The notes beneath the pieces are model-generated. The model had not been told where the DNA came from. It saw only the letters and a program-made list of their open reading frames with translations, and made no database searches. A DNA stretch of 64,000 nt from Agrobacterium larrymoorei (GTDB lineage: Bacteria > Pseudomonadota > Alphaproteobacteria > Rhizobiales > Rhizobiaceae), in assembly GCF_005145045.1 (NCBI RefSeq), contig NZ_CP039691.1, positions 1,624,001 to 1,688,000 on the forward strand, in the 5' to 3' direction. This document shows, piece by piece, positions 55,641 to 63,394 of the stretch. Each line of letters opens with the position of its first letter. Within the stretch, counting starts at the first letter, position 1. The position numbers and the translations under genes were made by a program.

Positions 55641-56426
55641 ATGCGTGACTTGCTGAACGATCTTTCGGAAGGCCTGAGCCATCCAGACCCGATCCGCCGG
55701 GCGCAGATTCAGATGCAGAAGCCCTTGCCGAAGCGCTTCTACAAGGATGTTACCGTTGAACAAACGGAGGAGGGCGCCTTCGCCGTTCTGCTGGATGGCA
55801 AGGCCGTTCGCACCCCCTTGAAGCAGCCGCTTCAGGTGCCGACGCAGGCTCTTGCGCAACTGCTGAGAGACGAGTGGGATGCGCAGACCGAAGTCCTCGA
55901 CCCTTCGACCATGCCGATTTCCCGCCACGTCAATACGGCCATCGATGGCATTGCCAGCGATCCGCAAGCCGTGTTCGAGGATATCCTGCGTTTTTCGTCC
56001 AGCGACCTGCTGTGCTATCGCGCCGGTGAGCCGCAGGAACTCGTCGCGAGGCAGACCCAGCAGTGGGACCCGGTACTGGACTGGGCATCGAACTCCCTGG
56101 GCGCGCGTTTCATCCTCGTTGAAGGCGTCATGCATCAGGAGCAACCGCGTGAGGCCATCGCGGCCTTCGCCATTGCGTTGCGCAAATTCGACAGTCCTAT
56201 AGAACTCGCTGCACTCCACACCATCACCAGCCTGACCGGCTCTGCCATTCTTGCGGTGGCGCTGGCAGAAGCTGAGTGGACCGTGGAAGAAGTCTGGGGC
56301 CTTGCGCATCTTGACGAGGACTGGACGGCTGAGCAGTGGGGCGAGGACGAAGAGGCGCAGAGCCGCCGGGCCGCCCGTTTCACCGAAATGCGCGCAGCCG
56401 CGCGAGTGCTGGCCGCAGCAAAGTGA
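55641..56426 (+). CDS. ATP12-family F1-ATPase assembly chaperone
   Basis: A 261-residue homologue of mitochondrial ATP12, which protects the F1 alpha subunit during assembly. Visible marks are PLPKRFYKDVTVEQTE, VRTPLKQPLQVPT, EWDAQTEVLDPSTMPISRHVNTAID and DLLCYRA. The family occurs in alphaproteobacteria and mitochondria. AGGAAACACC precedes the ATG. It closes the RluA-HAD-ATP12 operon; ATP synthase genes are not in this window. Confidence 0.93.
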   Translation: MRDLLNDLSEGLSHPDPIRRAQIQMQKPLPKRFYKDVTVEQTEEGAFAVLLDGKAVRTPLKQPLQVPTQALAQLLRDEWDAQTEVLDPSTMPISRHVNTAIDGIASDPQAVFEDILRFSSSDLLCYRAGEPQELVARQTQQWDPVLDWASNSLGARFILVEGVMHQEQPREAIAAFAIALRKFDSPIELAALHTITSLTGSAILAVALAEAEWTVEEVWGLAHLDEDWTAEQWGEDEEAQSRRAARFTEMRAAARVLAAAK

Positions 56427-56510
56427 CGCGGATGGCGAGCGGTTTAGCGCATTTTTAACCACGATAGAAGAAGATGAGCGCCGAACGTTACCTGACGGAA
56501 GGCGTCCATC

Positions 56511-56999
56511 TTGCTGAAGCGTCTCGGCATAACCCTGCTGGCATCTCTGGCGCTCATGTCTTTCCGGCTGGGGCCTGAGACGGGCGAGGGCGATAAGCTG
56601 CTCTATGACGTCCGCGGCGCCTTCGTTGCCGCACGCCCGGATATTTCGCCGGAGCTGATGCAGTCCATCCATTTCCAGATTTCCAATGCGATCAAGGACA
56701 CGGTGAGAGATCAGACGCGACCGCGTGTCGTGCTGACGATCAGGCTCGTTTCCGTCGCAAAGGGCTCTGTTCTGCTGGGTGAGCGGGCGTCGGCGCGCGT
56801 CGTTGTTCGGGCCGCCGCCGTGCAGACGGGCGAGGTGATTGCCGAAGCCAAATTTACAGCGACTGTGGTCGGTATCGATAAAGAAGTAATCGACCGGGAT
56901 CTCGCCAACGGTATCGCTGAAAGGGTCATAACCGAATTCAGGCTCAACCGCCCAGCGCCGTCTACACTGGCAACAGCGCTCTTTCCCGGGCGGTTCTAA
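56511..56999 (+). CDS. Unassigned exported or membrane-anchored protein, 162 aa
   Basis: A short basic N-terminus with a hydrophobic helix (LGITLLASLALMSF, about 5-18) followed by a soluble alpha/beta-like domain (VRGAFVAARPDISPELMQSI, VVLTIRLVSVAKGSVLLG). No family is recognised. The frame starts with TTG at 56511, 11 bases after GGAAGG; no ATG precedes the hydrophobic segment. It may be an exported lipoprotein-like or envelope protein. It converges on the Bcr-type transporter, 5 bases from its end. Confidence 0.65.
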   Translation: MLKRLGITLLASLALMSFRLGPETGEGDKLLYDVRGAFVAARPDISPELMQSIHFQISNAIKDTVRDQTRPRVVLTIRLVSVAKGSVLLGERASARVVVRAAAVQTGEVIAEAKFTATVVGIDKEVIDRDLANGIAERVITEFRLNRPAPSTLATALFPGRF

Positions 57000-57004
57000 G
57001 TCGC

Positions 57005-58210
57005 TTAAATCGCGGCGATGATTTCTGTCTCATCTCTGCGCATTGCCAATTCAGCCAACACGGTGGCGCAGACTGCAGCTGAAAAGAAACCAGTCGCAAG
57101 ATACGTCGTTGTGCCATCATAAAGCGCGCCGAAGCTGATGGCGACAAGCGTACTGACAAGGCTCGACCCGGACGCAATCAGGGATGCGCCGACGCCCGCC
57201 ACCTGACCCAGCGTTTGCATTGCCATGGCATTGAGGTTTCCGAAAACAATGCCGATGGAAAAGAAGGCTGCGAACAATAGCGCGAGCAGTGCGGGCAAGG
57301 GCAGGGTGCCGCCGCAAAGGTAGCTTCCCAGCAGCATCACGAATGAGATGGCTGTCAAACCTGCAAAGCCCGCACGCGCCATCCTCATCATGCCGAAACG
57401 CTGCACAAGGCGCGCATTGGTGAAAGAGGCACTTCCTGCACCGAGCGCAAGCCCGGCAAAATAAAGCGGCAACAGCTCTTTCACACCATATGCATCGTAA
57501 AACAGATCTGCTGCGGTGCTGAGATAGAGAAGTTGTGCACCGAAAATCAAACCGCTGACGATAATCAGAAGCGACACGCGCTTGCTGGCAAGAATGCGGC
57601 CAGCGTTACGGGCGAGAAGGCGAGGTCGAAGCGGAATCCGCCGCGCCTGTGGCAATGTTTCCGGGTGCCTGATACTCAGCCACAGGCCGAGCGTAACGGC
57701 GATGACGAGATACGCCACGAAAACGCTGCGCCACCCCGCAACAAGGATTAGTCCTTGAGCAAGTGCGGGGGCCAGCATGGGCACGAGAATGAAAAGCGTG
57801 AACATGAAGGACATGACCCGCGCCATCGCATCCCCGGAGAACTGATCCCGGATCATCGCGCGGGTTGCGATTTTCGGGCCTGAGACGCCAACGCCCTGCA
57901 AAAACCGGCCAAGAATGACCGCTTCCAGCGAATTCGCCATCGCGGCAATAATCGTCCCGATCAGATAGCTCGCCAGCCCCGAGAGAAGCGCCCGCTTTCG
58001 CCCGATTGCATCGGAAAGCGGCCCCAGCAGCAACTCACCGAAGGCCATTCCGAAAATGAAAAGCGATATGACGTGATGGGTAGAAAGCGGAGGCGCTTCG
58101 CCAAACTCCGCCCCGATTGCCCGCAATCCCGGCAAAAGGGCATCGACGCTGAGCGCGGTGAGGGAGGTCAGCAGGGCGTAAAGGACGAGACGTTCGCGGA
58201 ATGAAATCAA
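57005..58210 (-). CDS. Bcr/CflA-family MFS drug efflux transporter
   Basis: A 401-residue transporter with about twelve helices. The Bcr/CflA pattern is clear: LTALSVDALLPGLRAIGAEFG at the start, then GPLSDAIGRKRALLSG (MFS loop 2-3) and FLQGVGVSGPKIATRAMIRD. These export bicyclomycin, chloramphenicol or other drugs by proton antiport; substrate is unproven here. It is divergent from nothing nearby and lies 45 bases before the GFA gene on the same strand. Confidence 0.9.
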   Translation of the reverse strand: MISFRERLVLYALLTSLTALSVDALLPGLRAIGAEFGEAPPLSTHHVISLFIFGMAFGELLLGPLSDAIGRKRALLSGLASYLIGTIIAAMANSLEAVILGRFLQGVGVSGPKIATRAMIRDQFSGDAMARVMSFMFTLFILVPMLAPALAQGLILVAGWRSVFVAYLVIAVTLGLWLSIRHPETLPQARRIPLRPRLLARNAGRILASKRVSLLIIVSGLIFGAQLLYLSTAADLFYDAYGVKELLPLYFAGLALGAGSASFTNARLVQRFGMMRMARAGFAGLTAISFVMLLGSYLCGGTLPLPALLALLFAAFFSIGIVFGNLNAMAMQTLGQVAGVGASLIASGSSLVSTLVAISFGALYDGTTTYLATGFFSAAVCATVLAELAMRRDETEIIAAI

Positions 58211-58255
58211 AGCTGAAATAACCAGTGTCGAGTATGAGTCGCAAACTAGACTATC

Positions 58256-58612
58256 TCATCCCGGACACCAAGAATTGTGCGTCTTTCTACTGCTTCTCGA
58301 AACTTCGATGCAGGCGACGTTGATGCCGAACTGGCCAGGGTTGGAACGACGCTGGTGATGGGTATAGATGCCGCAAGTCTTGCAGAAATAATGCTTCGCA
58401 GTGCGCGTGTTGAATTCATAGCGCGTCAAATTATCTTCGCCCTGAAGAAACTCGATATCCTTCAGCGCCGCCGAAACAGCAATCGCGCCACGCATGCGGC
58501 AATAGGAACACGTGCAACGCCGTATCGTGTTGAACTCATCCGCAAGCCGAAGCCGAAATTTGACGGTTCCACAATGACAAGCGGCATCGTGCAGTTTTTT
58601 CTCATCGCTCAT
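58256..58612 (-). CDS. GFA-family zinc protein with a short C-terminus
   Basis: A 118-residue glutathione-dependent-formaldehyde-activating-fold protein. Zinc ligands C12, C14, C33, C35, C38, C77 and C80 are all visible (ACHCGTV, RCTCSYC, CKTCGIYTHHQRRSNP). The usual end (C-x-D/E-G-V-x-P-F-D) is replaced after INVACIE by an unrelated 17-residue tail, suggesting a frameshift or 3' rearrangement. GAGGAG precedes the ATG. Function of the family is uncertain beyond the fold. Confidence 0.78.
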   Translation of the reverse strand: MSDEKKLHDAACHCGTVKFRLRLADEFNTIRRCTCSYCRMRGAIAVSAALKDIEFLQGEDNLTRYEFNTRTAKHYFCKTCGIYTHHQRRSNPGQFGINVACIEVSRSSRKTHNSWCPG

Positions 58613-58710
58613 GACGAAGCTCCTCGGATTTGCACAAGGCTATCAAAGCGAGGTTTGGCTATCCAGAGGAAAGAATCGGTCGTTGGCTACAATCCCGAGA
58701 CGGAAGCGCG

Positions 58711-58866
58711 CTACTCAGCCCGATCCTGCTGAGCGGCGCCGGATTGAGCTTTCTTCTTCTTATCTTGATCGTAATGCCACTTGATCGCGTAGTACATGCC
58801 CCAGCCCAGAACGAGAATCTTGAGCGGCAGCATGACTATAGGGAACCAATTCACCCATTCGCCCAT
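58711..58866 (-). CDS. Small membrane protein, 51 aa
   Basis: Begins MGEWVNWFPIVMLPLKILVL with a single helix (about 7-28), then a basic stretch (HYDQDKKKKAQ) and a Gln-rich tail. The charge pattern fits a bitopic inner-membrane protein with its tail in the cytosol. No family is recognised and the ribosome site (AAAGAAG) is weak. It lies 98 bases upstream of the GFA gene on the same strand. Confidence 0.5.
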   Translation of the reverse strand: MGEWVNWFPIVMLPLKILVLGWGMYYAIKWHYDQDKKKKAQSGAAQQDRAE

Positions 58867-59096
58867 GATTGACCGGCTTCTTTACTGATATTGAATGTGG
58901 GTATTCACATACAGCAATGTGATCGCTTAAGGGAATGTGCGTTTTGTCGCAGGATGTGACTGTGGCGTTTGCGGAGATCGATATGAGGGTGGGAGCGGGT
59001 CATTGTATCGTCCTTTTGGCTGATAACCCTTTGGTCTCATTTGTAATTCGCACTTCAAGCGTGAACCCACCCGGCTAGACATGATGTCAAAGCTGA

Positions 59097-59735
59097 TTAG
59101 AGATGCAACGCCTGCGGCCCGTTCGTCTCACCTGGGAGCTTGTCGCAGGCAGGCCGCATTGTCTTTAGACTTCCACCTCGCCGATATTTCGGGGGGAGCT
59201 CTGCAAAGGGCAAATTATCTGCCTTGAACGGTTTGCCGGTGGACCAGGGAATCATGTTCATCAGGACACCAAAAATCATGGTAATTGCCCCAGCGAGGGG
59301 CTTGCTAAAGGCCTTTGACCAGCCGGCAAAAAGAGCCCCGAGCGGTTTGAAGATCAAAATAGGGATGAGAGCAAAGGGTACGATCAAGAGGCTCAGCACC
59401 ATCGGGATCGCTGCCTCCAGCAAAGGGTCGCCGCCGTGTCGAAGGCGGAGACGTGGATTGCGGGCGACCGCAATTATAATCACTTCTTCCAAGAAGGGAA
59501 CGTAGTCAGTGGATCGGTCGCGGCCTGTCTCTTCCTGCCAGTCCACAGAGAAAAGCTCCCTTGACCTGAAGCGCGTGCGGAAACGCGCGCTGTATACGGG
59601 AAATCCAGTTGTGCCGACTCCACTTGTAACATGAAGGTGCAGGAAACGAAGCGAAGTCCATGGGACGAGTGTCACGGACCGCCCTCGCGTCACCAAGAGG
59701 CCTCGGGCATCGATGACATAAACCGTTGCGATCAT
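59097..59735 (-). CDS. Unassigned membrane protein, 212 aa
   Basis: An N-terminal soluble part (about 1-105) resembling a beta-rich domain, then two transmembrane helices (about 108-131, AAIPMVLSLLIVPFALIPIL; and about 145-165, LAGAITMIFGVLMNMIPW) and a basic proline-rich tail. No family is recognised. I chose the ATG at 59735 because GGAG is 6 bases upstream; the frame remains open to a GTG at 59861 without a ribosome site. It stands alone beside the insertion-sequence remnants. Confidence 0.6.
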   Translation of the reverse strand: MIATVYVIDARGLLVTRGRSVTLVPWTSLRFLHLHVTSGVGTTGFPVYSARFRTRFRSRELFSVDWQEETGRDRSTDYVPFLEEVIIIAVARNPRLRLRHGGDPLLEAAIPMVLSLLIVPFALIPILIFKPLGALFAGWSKAFSKPLAGAITMIFGVLMNMIPWSTGKPFKADNLPFAELPPKYRRGGSLKTMRPACDKLPGETNGPQALHL

Positions 59736-60026
59736 CTGGCACTCCGGAGAGCTTTTATGATGCATCGCGACTTTTTCGGTAACACGGTAAGTTGGAGGGT
59801 TGTAATTCTGCAACTGGGCTCTCCAAATACGATCCGCCAATAGATGTGCCATTTGTCCCACGGATGAATGCTTACGGGAGACTATAGATCAATCGATACC
59901 GTTACGAGCGTGAAAACCGGTTGTGAGTTAACCACCACTTACATCATTTTGTCCACTCTGCAGGGTCGACCTCCCATCAACGAGCTACTTCGGGTCGAAG
60001 CGTCTATTGTCGGCGATAACGGGATT

Positions 60027-60173
60027 TTAGTAAGCCTCCTCCATTAGAGCGAGAGCCTTCTGTCGTTTCGCAATCACCTCCGGATCGTTCCACGAAAAAG
60101 GACATGGTAACTCCGAATGCTCCTGACCTGAGTCATGTTGAACATCGTCGCATCCTTGCTCCCAACGTTGACA
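60027..60173 (-). pseudogene. Decayed reading frame without a start codon
   Basis: Between two stops a 48-codon frame reads CQRWEQGCDD...PCPFSWNDPEV and ends KRQKALALMEEAY. It has no usable start, and codon use looks coding. It may be the C-terminus of a lost gene or mobile-element protein; its family is unknown. It lies just left of the IS-like end repeats on this strand. Confidence 0.3.
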
Positions 60174-60203
60174 TTAACCAGCGTCGTCATAGGAGGAGAG
60201 TGT

Positions 60204-60243
60204 GACATTTCAACTTTGCAGAAACAGGACATTTTAACTTTGC
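60204..60243. repeat. Two IS-like end repeats in tandem
   Basis: GACATTTCAACTTTGC (60204-60219) and GACATTTTAACTTTGC (60228-60243) differ at one base and recur at a 24-base period. Such GACATTT-xx-CTTTGC units resemble the multiple end repeats of some DDE-integrase insertion sequences (IS21/IS481-like or ISNCY groups); the family is recalled from pattern and not certain. No transposase gene remains. Confidence 0.5.
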
Positions 60244-60316
60244 GGCTACATATGAAGATCGCATAAGATAGATTATGGAACTAAAACGGTCATGTACCTG
60301 GCGTCCGATCATACAA

Positions 60317-61453
60317 CTACCGCGTAAATCCGAAATATTTCTGTTTGAATTCCTCAATCTGTCCACTCTCATGAAGACGGATGATTTGGAGTGATAGCGG
60401 GTTGGCAAGCTGGCTTCCATACGTCACGCCAAATCCGTATTTGTCGGGACGGAAAATGTTGCCGACGACTTCGAATGGCATTTTGGGATTGTTATGGACG
60501 TAATACTCCATGACTGGCGCGTCGCCCACAAGCGCTGCGACGTCGCCATTGGCCAAGGCGCTGGATGCATCTTCGATATGGTCGAATGCTTTGACGTCGA
60601 AACGCGCTTTTTGCAGATATTCCTGCGTGGCGCTGCCGGCTCTGACGCCGACGGTCTTTCCCTGGAGATCGCTAAGGCTTTCGATGGAGTTTTCGATGTG
60701 CGATGCGGTCATGACGCTTGCAATCGAGGATGTGACGTAAGCAATGATCGCGACACCGACAGCCATCCACAGAGCCTGCCAGATTCGTCCAATCCAGCCG
60801 AACAGGTTTTTGTGCGAACTTTTTCCGGATGTCGCCATGGACATGACTTGATAGAAGCTTTCCGCGGTTCCATCACGCCATCGCTTTGGAAAATCGGGAT
60901 CGAAACGCCTGTCGAACAATGTCACGATGGCCGTCGCCACAAGGATCAATCCGAAGAGCATCAGGTAGTTTTCGAGATGTCCGGCCTGGCTCAGATCTTC
61001 GATGACTTCCATGAAATCCGAACTGGCGTGGGAATTGATCATGATGCGCAGCCCTGCGTCGTACCATGGATAGGTAAAATCAAGCCTGCGCGCTCTGTCT
61101 TCCGTAACCGTCAGGTCCGCCACGGCAACATTTACCGTGCCGTCTGCCACCGCATTCACCAGTTCCGCATAATTCGGGAATTCCTGATACGTATATTTCC
61201 AGCCCAGATTCCCTGCGGCATGCTCCCAGATGTCGATGGCCATGCCTGAATAGCGTGTTCCTTCCTTCTGTATGAAAGGTGGGCTTGTATAAACGCCCAC
61301 CTTCAGCGTCTGAGGAAAAGATTGATCCGCAGCATAGGATTGAGTGAAGGTCAGGCAAGCGACGAATGCAAGGAATACGGTCTTCCAAATACCAATAAAG
61401 CGATTAAATATCAGAAGCTTGTTGGTAAAGCTTATCTTTGATCTCGTTCTCAT
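60317..61453 (-). CDS. Prokaryotic ionotropic-glutamate-receptor-like protein (GluR0 architecture)
   Basis: A 378-residue protein with a signal peptide (about 1-41), a ligand-binding lobe S1 (about 49-148; LTVTEDRARRLDFTYPW with the ligand-carboxylate Arg R120), a helix M1 (about 160-181), a pore-like region (about 196-220), helix M2 (about 221-250; AYVTSSIASVMT, like the iGluR SYTANLAAF motif) and S2 (about 258-378; GSATQEYL and D311 in GDAPVMEYY). The order matches GluR0 channels. The TVGYG filter is replaced by MATSGKSS, so ion selectivity is unclear. It may instead be a non-conducting sensor. Start ATG at 61453; ribosome site weak. Confidence 0.85.
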   Translation of the reverse strand: MRTRSKISFTNKLLIFNRFIGIWKTVFLAFVACLTFTQSYAADQSFPQTLKVGVYTSPPFIQKEGTRYSGMAIDIWEHAAGNLGWKYTYQEFPNYAELVNAVADGTVNVAVADLTVTEDRARRLDFTYPWYDAGLRIMINSHASSDFMEVIEDLSQAGHLENYLMLFGLILVATAIVTLFDRRFDPDFPKRWRDGTAESFYQVMSMATSGKSSHKNLFGWIGRIWQALWMAVGVAIIAYVTSSIASVMTASHIENSIESLSDLQGKTVGVRAGSATQEYLQKARFDVKAFDHIEDASSALANGDVAALVGDAPVMEYYVHNNPKMPFEVVGNIFRPDKYGFGVTYGSQLANPLSLQIIRLHESGQIEEFKQKYFGFTR

Positions 61454-61569
61454 GGCCGCCAGCTATATTCGCTTACATTGCGCAACCAATAATAATTAAA
61501 TCCATAAAACACTCTTTAAAGTGTATGGCGAAATCTTACGTTCAGGTTCGACTTATTCTCATCCGCAGA

Positions 61570-63351
61570 TCAAATTTCTCCAGATGCCTCACGCCGCCTC
61601 ATATCCAGTTCTTCGCTATAGCGGCGCAAGGTGTGGCTCTCGGTGAGCAGACCGACAGGCCGATTTTCGACCTTGTCGTTGACCACTGCCAGTGCTTCGC
61701 TTTCCGTACTATCGAATGCGGCTGCTGCCTGGCGGGCGTTCATGGTTGGTAGCAGAACGTCGTTTTTGTAATGCAGATATGTTTCCAGATCGATTTTCGA
61801 GGCGTCCCGCTCCATCGGGTCCGCGTAGATCTCCGGCACGAGGATGATACCGGCATAACGGCCATCGTCGTGGGTCATGATGACGCGCTGGGTTGAGCCG
61901 AGAGGGAATTTTTCTTTGAACGCCTCCAGCCCCATGCTGAGATTGGCTTTGCGGATATCGGCGCGCATCATTTTGCCAACAGTGAGATCGCGGATCCAGC
62001 CGATATCGTGGGCGCTGCGGATGCTTTCTCCGCGCAGGTGGAAGCGCCAGGTGGCGAAGGAGTAACCGAATGTTGTTCTGACGACGAGCGATGTGGTTAT
62101 GACGGCTGCAAGCACCAGTGCAGTTATCTGGAAATCGCCCGTCAGTTCCAGCGCCAGAAATGTCATGGTCAACGGACCGCCGATAATGGCAGCGGCGAAG
62201 GCGCTCATGCCGATGACGGCATAGACGATCGGCTGCGTGGCGCCGTAACCGATGTATGGCGCGCAGAGCGCAAAAATCTTTCCCAGCAGAGAGCCCATGA
62301 ACAGGGACGCAAAGAAGAGGCCGCCGCGGAAGCTGGAGCCGATGGAGACGGCGCTGGCTGTCGCCTTTAACAGGAAAAGCCCTGCCAGACCCCATAAGGT
62401 AATATCCGCATCCAGATTGAGGTGTAGAGCGCCATGGCCGCTGGAGAGTACTTGCGGAGAAATCAGCGCCAGAGCGCCGACGACGATGCCGCCAAGCGTT
62501 GGGCGAAGCCAGACCGGAATTGCGCTTTTGCGCGCGGTTTCCTCGATGAAGGAAACGGCCTGCATGAGCACAATGCCAATGCCAGCGCAAACCATTCCGA
62601 GGAAGATGGCTGGTACATAGTCCGGCGGCGTCACCTCGCTGGAACCGATGATTTCGATGCTGAGACCATTATGGGACACCAGACCCGCAACGATGGTCGC
62701 CACCAGCGCCGAGACGACGAGTGGTGCGAGGGTAACGATGGTGTAGGTGCCGATGATGAGTTCTATGGCGTAAAACGCACCGGTCAAAGGTGCATTGAAG
62801 GCGGCGGCGATTGCCCCTGCGGCGCCACAGCCGACGAGGATACGCATGTCCCCTCGCCGCAGTTTCAGCTTGAGACCGAGCTTCGATGCGACGCCGCTGG
62901 CGACCTGCGTATAACCGGCCTCCAGCCCAACCGAGGCTCCGAAACCGTTGGAGACGATGTTTTGAGCGCAGACGATGATGCTATCCGTCAGCGACAGACG
63001 ACCGCCGTGCAACGCGTTGGCTTCGATGGGGTCGACCATCGGCTTCTTGCGCGTCCGGGAAAGCACGAAGAGCATGATGCCGAGTGCGATGCCGCCCGCA
63101 ATCGGGCCAAGCAGCACGACCCAACCCGAAAGATTGCTGCTGCTAAGTCTCTCTATACCGAAAATGAGGACGTGAAGGGCGGTACTCATTGCCCCGATGA
63201 GAGCGACCAGAAGACCGGCGGATGCGCCGACGAAGATAGCGAGAATGACGAGGGAGAGTTCGCCACGGCGGAAGAGCGCCCGGAGGCGTCCGCTTCTCAG
63301 ATTGTCGAAAAAGCTCGCCATGGTGGGGGCACGAAAGGGCTTCGTCGACAT
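61570..63351 (-). CDS. ClC-family chloride channel/transporter with C-terminal extension
   Basis: A 593-residue protein with an N-terminal ClC membrane domain (about 30-440) and a C-terminal cytosolic part (about 460-593) of CBS-like character. The gating-glutamate motif reads GLEAG (E144) where GREGP is usual, and the second motif reads GGLFFASLF, lacking the Pro of GxFxP. The first motif GSGIP is replaced by DPIEANALHGG. These changes define a divergent subgroup; chloride/proton exchange cannot be confirmed. AGAGGAATGCG precedes the ATG. It is 116 bases upstream of the receptor gene on the same strand. Confidence 0.87.
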   Translation of the reverse strand: MSTKPFRAPTMASFFDNLRSGRLRALFRRGELSLVILAIFVGASAGLLVALIGAMSTALHVLIFGIERLSSSNLSGWVVLLGPIAGGIALGIMLFVLSRTRKKPMVDPIEANALHGGRLSLTDSIIVCAQNIVSNGFGASVGLEAGYTQVASGVASKLGLKLKLRRGDMRILVGCGAAGAIAAAFNAPLTGAFYAIELIIGTYTIVTLAPLVVSALVATIVAGLVSHNGLSIEIIGSSEVTPPDYVPAIFLGMVCAGIGIVLMQAVSFIEETARKSAIPVWLRPTLGGIVVGALALISPQVLSSGHGALHLNLDADITLWGLAGLFLLKATASAVSIGSSFRGGLFFASLFMGSLLGKIFALCAPYIGYGATQPIVYAVIGMSAFAAAIIGGPLTMTFLALELTGDFQITALVLAAVITTSLVVRTTFGYSFATWRFHLRGESIRSAHDIGWIRDLTVGKMMRADIRKANLSMGLEAFKEKFPLGSTQRVIMTHDDGRYAGIILVPEIYADPMERDASKIDLETYLHYKNDVLLPTMNARQAAAAFDSTESEALAVVNDKVENRPVGLLTESHTLRRYSEELDMRRREASGEI

Positions 63352-63394
63352 CGCATTCCTCTCATTACGGCCCCTGCGTCAGCCCTTTAGCTGG

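Larger units (their letters stand above)
59736..60316. other. Gene-poor accessory interval
   Basis: A 581-bp stretch without a supported gene. It holds two 16-base direct repeats (60204-60243) like IS end repeats, and a start-less minus frame at 60027-60173. The rest shows no ribosome site, terminator or RNA gene that I can recognise. It looks like a former insertion site. Confidence 0.55.
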
